A DNA stretch of 6,771 bases from an uncultured Ardenticatenia bacterium. Its GTDB lineage: Bacteria; Chloroflexota; Anaerolineae; Promineifilales; Promineifilaceae. The DNA is taken from assembly GCA_937858165.1 (NCBI GenBank), contig CALLZA010000383.1, positions 1 to 6,771 on the forward strand, written 5' to 3'. The stretch's first letter is position 1, and every line of letters begins with the position of its first letter. Of this stretch, positions 1-6,771 are shown piece after piece. The position numbers and the translations under genes were made by a program. The notes beneath the pieces were generated by a model that made no database searches, was not told the DNA's origin, and saw nothing but the letters and a program-made list of their open reading frames with translations.

Positions 1-160
1 TTTGAGTCAATATACTCACATGTAATGTGTTGTAGCCATACTCTCATTGATGAGGATTTTGTCATCTGTTGTGTTCGCTAGTAGTGTGTTATGTGTAGTC
101 ATGGTTGTTTTGTGTTTGTTGTGTTGTTGTGTGTGTGTGTGTTGTGTTGTTTTTTTTTTT
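1..160. other. Non-genomic read-through noise upstream of the adapter
   Basis: This stretch is AT- and GT-rich low-complexity sequence, quite unlike the GC-rich DNA that starts at 227. It contains a long GT/TTG-rich run (about 108-149) and ends in eleven consecutive T bases (150-160) that abut the outer end of the P7 oligo. Read on the minus strand the order is insert, adapter, poly-A, then noise, which is what an Illumina read produces after it runs off the end of a short fragment. It encodes no gene. An open frame starting near 47 exists only because the noise, adapter and genomic DNA happen to stay open together. I infer artefact rather than a genuine AT-rich locus because of the exact abutment to the adapter. 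Confidence 0.93.
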
Positions 161-226
161 CAAGCAGAAGACGGCATACGAGATCTAGTACGGTCTCGTG
201 GGCTCGGAGATGTGTATAAGAGACAG
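161..226 (+). other. Illumina Nextera i7 adapter (P7 + index + mosaic end)
   Basis: The parts of a Nextera i7 library oligo follow one another without error. The 24-base P7 flow-cell oligo occupies 161-184 (starts CAAGCAGAAG, ends ACGAGAT). An 8-base index, CTAGTACG, is at 185-192; its reverse complement CGTACTAG is the N702 barcode. The transposase read-2 handle is at 193-207 (GTCTCGTGGGCTCGG), and the Tn5 mosaic end at 208-226 (AGATGTGTATAAGAGACAG). Genomic sequence begins at 227, the tagmentation cut site. This is library DNA carried into the assembly, not a transposon of the organism, although the mosaic end derives from Tn5. Confidence 0.99.
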
Positions 227-924
227 CCCAAGCCCCGCTGCTTGAGCGAGACGAACCGACCACTGCCGATGATGATGTGGTCGAGCACGGCGATGTCCAG
301 CAGCTTGCCCGCCTGGACGATCTGGCGCGTCACGCTGATGTCTTCCGGCGAGGGGGCCGGATCGCCCGATGGGTGGTTGTGGGCCACGATGAACGCGGCG
401 GCGTTTTCGCGGATGGCGGCGCGGAACAACTCGCCCACGCGCACGACCGACGTGTTAAGGCTGCCGACGTAGAGCGTCGGGGTGCGCAGAACACGGTTGC
501 GCGTGTCGAGCAGGATGAGCCGCAGGTGCTCCTGCTCGAGGAACATCATCTCCGACTTGAGCAGATGAAAGGCGTCGTCGGGGGTGGTGACGCGCGGCCG
601 TTCCTCCGGCGAACTGGCAACCAGCCGCCGGCCGATTTCCAGCGCCGCCTTGATCTCGGCCGCCTTGGCCGGGCCGACACCGTTGGCGGCGGTCAGCTCC
701 GTCACCGTCGCTCGTGCCAGGCCGGGCAGGTGCTCGAACTGGATGAGCAGCCGCTCGGCCAGCCGCAGCACGTTTTCGCCGGGCAGCCCACTACGCAGGA
801 CGATGGCCAACAACTCGGCCGTCGAGAGCGCCTCAGCCCCGATCTGGATGAGGCGCTCTCGCGGCCGCTCCGTTTCGGCCATATCCCGGATCATCGGGAT
901 GTAGCGGACGGGGGCGGTGTCCAT
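227..924 (-). CDS. radC: RadC family JAMM/MPN-domain protein, 3' end cut by adapter
   Basis: RadC (UPF0758) proteins carry an N-terminal helix-hairpin-helix-like region and a C-terminal JAMM/MPN metalloprotease-like domain. The once-supposed DNA-repair role is doubtful and the true function is unsettled. Visible features are the typical RPRERL segment (residues 20-25), a helix-hairpin-helix-like stretch around 72-95 with [10 protein letters not shown], and a complete zinc motif with H182, H184, S192 and D195 in AHNHPSGDP...SPED. The upstream catalytic glutamate is E165, and DHIIIG lies at 215-220. About 232 codons are genomic; codon 233 already uses an adapter base. RadC proteins normally stop a few residues after this RGL-type segment, so very little is missing. 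Apparent residues after it ([10 protein letters not shown] and onward) are translated adapter. No Shine-Dalgarno is visible before the start at 924. Met11 (892-894) or Met15 (880-882) could be the true start and would fit the family's usual N terminus better. It is last in a run of minus-strand genes, 76 bases after the small acidic ORF. Confidence 0.93.
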
Positions 925-934
925 GGGTAGGGGA

Positions 935-998
935 AGTATCCAGTATTCAGTCGGTCAGTGGGCAATGCCGGGCACTGACCGACTGAATACTGGATACT
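935..998. repeat. Perfect 26-bp inverted repeat, 12-nt loop (IR1)
   Basis: The left arm 935-960 is the exact reverse complement of the right arm 973-998, with loop 961-972. The outer part of the left arm reads as imperfect 7-nt units in phase, AAGTATC, CAGTATT and CAGTCGG (934-954), and the phase slips by one base towards the loop. It fills 64 of the 76 bases between the small acidic gene (stop codon 1001-1003) and the radC start at 924. On the minus strand it is followed by a C-rich stretch rather than a T-tract, so it is not a standard intrinsic terminator. It could fold in the transcript to stabilise the upstream 3' end or limit radC translation, or it may be a palindromic repeat element; both are inference. 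Confidence 0.95.
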
Positions 999-1000
999 GA

Positions 1001-1186
1001 TCAGGCCGATGCCTGACGAATGAGGATGACCAACTCTTCCCACTCTTCCGACGTGAGATGCAGGGTGACGAGACCCAGCTCCACGTGGTACATATAGCCA
1101 TCCTCTTCCTCATTACGCCAGACGGCGAAACCGGACTCCTCGCTCTCGGCCAGCATGTCGGGTTCCATGTCGTGATCGTGGTTCAT
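1001..1186 (-). CDS. Small acidic protein of unknown function, 61 aa
   Basis: I do not recognise a named family. The start is well supported: on the minus strand AGGAG sits seven bases before the ATG (AGGAGAACACA-ATG), the best type of ribosome site in this window. The protein is strongly acidic, with 12 Glu and 4 Asp against 2 Arg and no Lys. A His/Asp/Met-rich N terminus (MNHDHDMEPDM) and an acidic linker lead into alternating hydrophobic and polar residues that look like two or three beta strands (about 19-44: FAVWRN, GYMYHVEL, LVTLHL). A probable helix SEEWEELVILIRQA follows at 46-59. There is no signal peptide, membrane segment or cysteine, so a small cytosolic domain is likely. Codon use and GC content match the neighbours. 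It lies between the propeller lipoprotein gene and radC with a repeat on each side. Coding status is likely because of the ribosome site and ordered amphipathic pattern, but no function can be assigned. Confidence 0.78.
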   Translation of the reverse strand: MNHDHDMEPDMLAESEESGFAVWRNEEEDGYMYHVELGLVTLHLTSEEWEELVILIRQASA

Positions 1187-1196
1187 TGTGTTCTCC

Positions 1197-1249
1197 TGTT
1201 ACCTGTTAGTTGCTTGTTGGCCGTCGCTCAGCGGCAACTGCCAACTACT
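1197..1249. repeat. Degenerate heptamer inverted repeat overlapping a stop codon (IR3)
   Basis: The left side has 7-nt units in phase, TGTTACC, TGTTAGT and TGCTTGT (1197-1217). The right side has GGCAACT and GCCAACT (1233-1246). The arms pair imperfectly: TAGTTG at 1207-1212 pairs with CAACTA at 1242-1247, and GTTG at 1216-1219 with CAAC at 1235-1238. CCG at 1221-1223 pairs with CGG at 1232-1234 if one base is bulged, with short mismatched stretches between. It looks like a decayed member of the same class as the perfect hairpins at 935-998 and 2453-2504, with the same GTTAGTTG vocabulary as the latter. Its outer right arm contains the stop codon of the lipoprotein gene (1245-1247). It lies about ten bases upstream of the small acidic gene's ribosome binding site. 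Confidence 0.7.
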
Positions 1250-2435
1250 CCAAAGCATACAACACCCCGCCCTCTGTGCCGACATAGACGACGCCGTCGG
1301 CGATGACGGGGGACGAGACGCCCGAATCGGCGCGGAACTGCCACTGCATGCGGCCGGTCGCCGTGTCCAGGGCGTAGAGATACTTGTCATTGCTGCCGAC
1401 GTAGGCGATGTCGCCGGCGATGGCCGGAGCAGAGAAGATGATGTCGCTGGTCGGGAAGGTCCATGCCGGATCGCCGCTGGCCGCGGTCAGGGCGTGGATG
1501 CGGCCGTCCAGCCCACCCCAGATGAGCAACTCGCCGGCCACCGACGGCGCCGAGTAGTTTTCGGTCGGCGTCTCATAGCGCCAGCGCGCCTGTTGCGTGG
1601 CGATGTCGATGGCGATCAACTCGCCGACGAGGTTGGGGCCGCTGGTCATGAAGTAGACAACGCCGTCGGCAACGACGGGATCGGCCGTTGGGCTATAGAT
1701 GTCTTGCGCCTCGATGGCCGGGTTAAACGACCACTGCTCGGCCCCGCTACCGGCTTCCAGGGCGTAGAGAGTGCCGTCGGCCAGAGGCACGTAGACCACG
1801 CCGTCGGCCACGGCCGGCGAGAAGGCGATGCCCAGTCCTTCTTTCTGAAAGCGCCAGCGCTCTTCGCCGGTCTGCGCGTCCAGGGCCAGCAGCAGGCCGC
1901 TCTCGCCGGCGACGTAGACCGCGTCGCCGACGACGGCCGGCGAACCGGTGGCCCCGCCGCCCGCCGCTCCATCGCCCAACGTGGCCCGCCAGCGCTCCGC
2001 GCCGTCGGCCGCGTCCAGCGCGTAGGCGATGCCGTCCATGCCGGCGACAAAGATCAGCCCGTCGGCCGCGGCCGGCGCAGCAATGATGGGCTGGTCGGTG
2101 GCAAAGCGCCAGCGTTCCGCGCCCGTCTCGCGGTCGAGGGCGTAGACGTTGCCATCGTAGCTGGCGGCGTAGACGGCGTCGCCCAGCACAGCCTGCGCCG
2201 CGAAGAACCACTCGCCGGCTTCGACCTGCCGCTTGATGGCGCTGTACTCGGCCAGCCCTTCGGTTCGGAAGCCGCCGGTGCGGGCCGCGTCGGCGCGGTG
2301 CATGGCGGTCTCGGGGGCGATGGTCGTCTCCGCGCCGCCTGCCTGGTCGCAGCCGACCAGCAGGAGCACGATCAATAGGGCAGGAAAAATCCTGCCCCAC
2401 GCGCCCCATGGCGGGCGCAGGTTGTCACGTTTCAT
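1245..2435 (-). CDS. PQQ-like beta-propeller repeat lipoprotein (BamB-like fold)
   Basis: This is a 396-residue predicted lipoprotein. Residues 1-28 form a signal peptide: basic start (MKRDNLR), hydrophobic core about 16-27, and lipobox LVGC with acylated Cys29 followed by Asp30. The rest is eight repeats of the type DGxVYxGxxDGxLYALDxxTGxxxWxF, starting near residues 86, 125, 170, 211, 257, 301, 341 and 380. The last repeat ends right after VLYALE, lacking its outer WxF strand. The N-terminal GEWFF segment (74-78) could supply that strand and close the ring, as usual in propellers. The fold resembles BamB and quinoprotein dehydrogenases, but I see no catalytic cofactor residues, so a binding, scaffold or surface role is more likely than catalysis. 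I chose the start at 2433-2435 because it begins the signal peptide; an upstream in-frame ATG at 2489 would translate the inverted repeat. The ribosome site is weak (ACGAGA). It lies 74 bases after acnA on the same strand and may be co-transcribed with it. Confidence 0.9.
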   Translation of the reverse strand: MKRDNLRPPWGAWGRIFPALLIVLLLVGCDQAGGAETTIAPETAMHRADAARTGGFRTEGLAEYSAIKRQVEAGEWFFAAQAVLGDAVYAASYDGNVYALDRETGAERWRFATDQPIIAAPAAADGLIFVAGMDGIAYALDAADGAERWRATLGDGAAGGGATGSPAVVGDAVYVAGESGLLLALDAQTGEERWRFQKEGLGIAFSPAVADGVVYVPLADGTLYALEAGSGAEQWSFNPAIEAQDIYSPTADPVVADGVVYFMTSGPNLVGELIAIDIATQQARWRYETPTENYSAPSVAGELLIWGGLDGRIHALTAASGDPAWTFPTSDIIFSAPAIAGDIAYVGSNDKYLYALDTATGRMQWQFRADSGVSSPVIADGVVYVGTEGGVLYALE

Positions 2436-2452
2436 TCGTATCTCGTTTTTGA

Positions 2453-2504
2453 GTTGACAGTTGTTAGTTGTCAGCTTGATGAGTGACAACTAACAACTGT
2501 CAAC
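2453..2504. repeat. Perfect 21-bp palindrome made of three heptamers per arm (IR2)
   Basis: The left arm (2453-2473) is three heptamers in exact phase, GTTGACA, GTTGTTA and GTTGTCA. The right arm (2484-2504) is the exact reverse complement, TGACAAC, TAACAAC and TGTCAAC, with a 10-nt loop (2474-2483). It lies five bases beyond the acnA stop codon and 17 bases before the lipoprotein start at 2435. Neither flank has a T-tract after the stem on either strand, so an ordinary intrinsic terminator is unlikely. The layout matches heptamer-based short tandem repeats described in cyanobacterial genomes; membership in a comparable family here is inferred. Confidence 0.95.
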
Positions 2505-2509
2505 GTCAA

Positions 2510-5206
<2,697 letters not shown>

Positions 5207-5417
5207 TGCTCACCTCGGTCTTGTCGCTGTGCTGTTTCGCGCAAACGCACCGGCGAACGTTGTATAATCCTGCCTGTTACGGCCGTTGGGCTGTCTATGC
5301 TATGATAGAAGCGCTGTCATTATAGCCGTTTTCTTGGTTTGACCTAGAATTCGAACGTCTCAGAGGGTACTTCGTTGAGCCGAGCTCTTTCTCTGGCAGC
5401 GCGAACAGGAGAGTGCG
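5207..5417. promoter_or_regulatory. Divergent promoter region between acnA and the P450 gene
   Basis: This 211-base spacer separates two outward-facing genes, so promoters for both should lie here. Plus-strand candidates are a perfect TATAAT at 5263-5268 without a good -35, and an extended -10, TGC-TATGAT, at 5298-5306, with only a weak TTACGG at 5277-5282 (18-base spacing). On the minus strand TATAAT at 5324-5319 is the best -10 for acnA, also lacking a good -35. A TTGACC hexamer occurs at 5339-5344 on the plus strand but has no -10 at proper spacing. Possible operator elements are ACGGCCGT (5279-5286), TCTAT and ATAGA arms with a 6-nt gap (5294-5309), and a GCTGTC direct repeat (5290-5295 and 5313-5318) 23 bases apart. 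The region is less GC-rich than the flanking genes and has no heptamer palindrome. Individual sites are guesses; the regional assignment is firmer. Confidence 0.6.
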
Positions 5418-6725
5418 ATGAACGATGACCCACAACGGGCAGTGACCAACCACCCACCGATTGCCAGCGGCGGCCGGGAAGAGATTCGCAACCCGTTGCG
5501 CTTCTTTGTCTGGCTGACCGAGACCTACGGCGACATCGTGCAATACCGGTCCAGCGTCGAGCCGGCTTACCTCATTAACCATCCCGACTACGTCCAACAC
5601 GTCTTGCAGACGAACGGCCAGAACTACAACAAGAGTACATACCTCAACAAGTACATCGTCGAATCGCTCACCGGCGAAGGGCTGCTGACCAGCGAGAACC
5701 CGCTGTGGCGCGAGCAGCGGCGGCTCATCCAGCCCGCCTTCCACCGCCGCAGTCTGCCGGCCTTTATCGGGCTGATGACCGATGCTACCTGCCGCTCCAT
5801 CGACCGGCTGCGGGCCACGCCGCCGGGCGAGACGGTCGACATCGCCCGCGAGATGATGCGCCTGACGCTCGACATTGTGACCTCGGCCCTCTTCGGCTAC
5901 GACATCACCGGCCGGGCCGACGAAGTGGGCACAGCGATGGACACAATGGTGAGCATCGGCAAGCCGCGCCACCGCAAGGTGAAGGAGGCGATTGACCTGG
6001 TGGACGGCATCGTCTATGAGATCATCGACGAGCGCCGCGCCCACCCGGAACGCCAACGCGACGACCTGCTGACCATGCTGCTCAACGCGCGCTACGACGA
6101 CGGCAGCGCCATGCCCGACAAGCTGGTGCGCGACGAAGTCATGACCCTGCTGATCGCCGGGCACGAGACGACGGCCAACACGCTGGGCTGGACGTGGTAC
6201 CTGCTGGCCCAATACCCGGAGGTCGTAGCCCGGCTGGAGGCCGAGGTGGACACATTGCGCGGGGCGGCGCCGGCGATAGCCGACTTCCCGCGGCTGGTCT
6301 ACACCGACCGGGTGATCCAGGAGGCGATGCGCCTCTACCCGTCGGCCTGGTCGATCAGCCGCCGGGCGCTGGCCGACGACGAGATCGGCGGCTATCACAT
6401 CCCGGCCGGCTCCATCGTGGCCATGAGTCCCTACACCACCCACCGCCACCCGGCCTTCTGGCCCGACCCGGAGCGCTTCGACCCCGACCGCTTCACGCCG
6501 GAGCGGGTGGCCGCCCGGCCGCGCTTCGCCTACTTCCCCTTTGGCGGCGGCGCGCGGCAGTGCATCGGCAACTACTTCGCCCAAATGGAGAGCCTGATTA
6601 TCATCCCCACCATCGTCCAGCACTTCCGGCTACAGCCGCGCTGGACCGAACCCATCGAAGGCCACGCCCTGGTGACGCTGCGAGCGCGCGGCGGCGTGCC
6701 GGTGGCCCTGGAGAAACGACTATGA
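5418..6725 (+). CDS. Cytochrome P450 monooxygenase, soluble bacterial type
   Basis: This heme-thiolate monooxygenase inserts one oxygen atom from O2 into an organic substrate using electrons from a separate redox partner. All P450 landmarks are present and in order: C-helix WREQRR (97-102; W97 and R101 contact the heme), I-helix AGHETT (247-252) for oxygen activation, and K-helix ExxR (E302-R305). PERF follows at 351-354, then the heme loop FGGGARQCIG (375-384) with axial ligand Cys382. There is no N-terminal membrane anchor, and at 435 residues there is no fused reductase, so it needs external electron donors not seen here. The FGGGARQCIGNYFA pattern and long K-to-heme region recall bacterial P450s related to CYP4/CYP102/CYP110-like groups, used on fatty acids, terpenes or similar hydrophobics; the substrate cannot be read from the sequence. 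The start is fixed by AGGAGAG four bases before ATG. Its TGA overlaps the next gene's ATG (ATGA), implying coupled translation. Confidence 0.96.
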   Translation: MNDDPQRAVTNHPPIASGGREEIRNPLRFFVWLTETYGDIVQYRSSVEPAYLINHPDYVQHVLQTNGQNYNKSTYLNKYIVESLTGEGLLTSENPLWREQRRLIQPAFHRRSLPAFIGLMTDATCRSIDRLRATPPGETVDIAREMMRLTLDIVTSALFGYDITGRADEVGTAMDTMVSIGKPRHRKVKEAIDLVDGIVYEIIDERRAHPERQRDDLLTMLLNARYDDGSAMPDKLVRDEVMTLLIAGHETTANTLGWTWYLLAQYPEVVARLEAEVDTLRGAAPAIADFPRLVYTDRVIQEAMRLYPSAWSISRRALADDEIGGYHIPAGSIVAMSPYTTHRHPAFWPDPERFDPDRFTPERVAARPRFAYFPFGGGARQCIGNYFAQMESLIIIPTIVQHFRLQPRWTEPIEGHALVTLRARGGVPVALEKRL

Positions 6726-6771
6726 ACGTACTATTCATCGGCGGCAGCGGCATCATCAGCTCGGCTTGCAC
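6722..6771 (+). CDS. N-terminal fragment of an SDR/epimerase-type Rossmann protein
   Basis: Only 16 codons are inside the window: MNVLFIGGSGIISSAC. A short hydrophobic beta strand (VLFI) followed by the glycine-rich turn GGSGIIS is the start of a Rossmann dinucleotide-binding fold, as in extended short-chain dehydrogenase/reductases and NAD-dependent epimerase/dehydratases. Gly7 and Gly10 fit the GxxGxxG pattern, with Ser13 in place of the third glycine, a substitution seen in some subfamilies. The ATG overlaps the P450 stop codon by four bases (ATGA), and the upstream gene's 3' end would have to supply any ribosome site; GGAG at 6709-6712 is nine bases before this ATG. A P450 next to a dehydrogenase suggests oxidation of the same small molecule, but this is inference. 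The gene runs off the window. Confidence 0.65.
   Translation, partial: MNVLFIGGSGIISSAC

Noticed and set aside
150..160. T-run as a terminator or homopolymer slippage site
   Set aside because: Non-genomic; it is the complement of the poly-A signal seen after reads pass the adapter end.
208..226. Tn5 mosaic end as evidence of a resident transposon
   Set aside because: It is contiguous with the P7 oligo, index and read-2 handle, so it comes from the tagmentation library.
47..472. Plus-strand 141-codon open frame with a hydrophobic cysteine-rich N terminus resembling a membrane segment
   Set aside because: It runs through read-through noise and adapter into antisense radC; the hydrophobic part is translated GT repeats.
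935..998. Intrinsic terminator between the small ORF and radC
   Set aside because: The stem is long but not GC-dominated, and no T-tract follows it on either strand.
1188..2378. Long plus-strand open frame opposite the propeller lipoprotein
   Set aside because: Antisense shadow of a high-GC gene; composition is Arg/Gly/Ala/Val-rich with no recognisable domain, while the minus strand has a signal peptide and eight clean repeats.
2436..2489. Upstream in-frame start for the lipoprotein at 2489
   Set aside because: It would prepend 18 residues encoded by the inverted repeat and bury the signal peptide; the start at 2433-2435 gives a normal lipoprotein N terminus.
2453..2504. Intrinsic terminator after acnA
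   Set aside because: AT-balanced stem without a following T-tract on the minus strand; the nearby T-run (2446-2450) reads as A on the transcribed strand.
5295..6623. Minus-strand 442-codon open frame opposite the P450 gene
   Set aside because: Antisense to a complete P450 with all motifs; His/Arg/Val/Gly-rich low-information sequence typical of high-GC shadow frames.

Overview
The window looks like one end of a short-read assembly contig from a high-GC bacterium, probably from a metagenome or a mixed library. Coding DNA is GC-rich throughout, and the genes are bacterial in layout: Shine-Dalgarno sites, short intergenic gaps and an ATGA overlap. The style of RadC and AcnA, the lipobox-bearing beta-propeller, the bacterial P450 and the heptamer-built intergenic palindromes made me think of Chloroflexota (Anaerolineae/Promineifilum-like). 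That assignment is an inference from general resemblance and was not tested.

The first 226 bases are not genomic. Bases 161-226 are a complete Illumina Nextera i7 adapter (P7 flow-cell oligo, index CTAGTACG, transposase mosaic end). Bases 1-160 are the poly-T and GT-rich noise seen when a read runs past the adapter, here in reverse complement. Genomic sequence starts at 227, inside the last codons of radC.

From 227 to 5206 four genes lie head to tail on the minus strand. In transcription order they are acnA (aconitate hydratase, 5206-2510), an eight-repeat PQQ-like beta-propeller lipoprotein (2435-1245), a 61-residue acidic protein of unknown function (1186-1001) and radC (924 to the contig end). 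All three gaps are short (58-76 bases), and each holds an inverted repeat built wholly or partly from roughly 7-nt tandem units: two perfect hairpins (26 and 21 bp) and one decayed copy. None is followed by a T-tract, so they do not look like intrinsic terminators. They resemble the short tandem heptamer (STRR-type) palindromes known from filamentous cyanobacteria, and they are the most interesting feature here.

From 5207 to 5417 there is a divergent promoter region. From 5418 rightwards on the plus strand lies a complete soluble cytochrome P450 (435 aa). Its stop codon overlaps the start of a truncated gene for a Rossmann-fold, NAD(P)-dependent SDR/epimerase-type protein. The last two genes are probably a translationally coupled oxidoreductase pair. 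The acnA side is central metabolism plus cell-envelope and unknown genes with no evident common pathway. I saw no tRNA, rRNA, CRISPR array, insertion sequence or phage gene, and no clear new enzymatic system.
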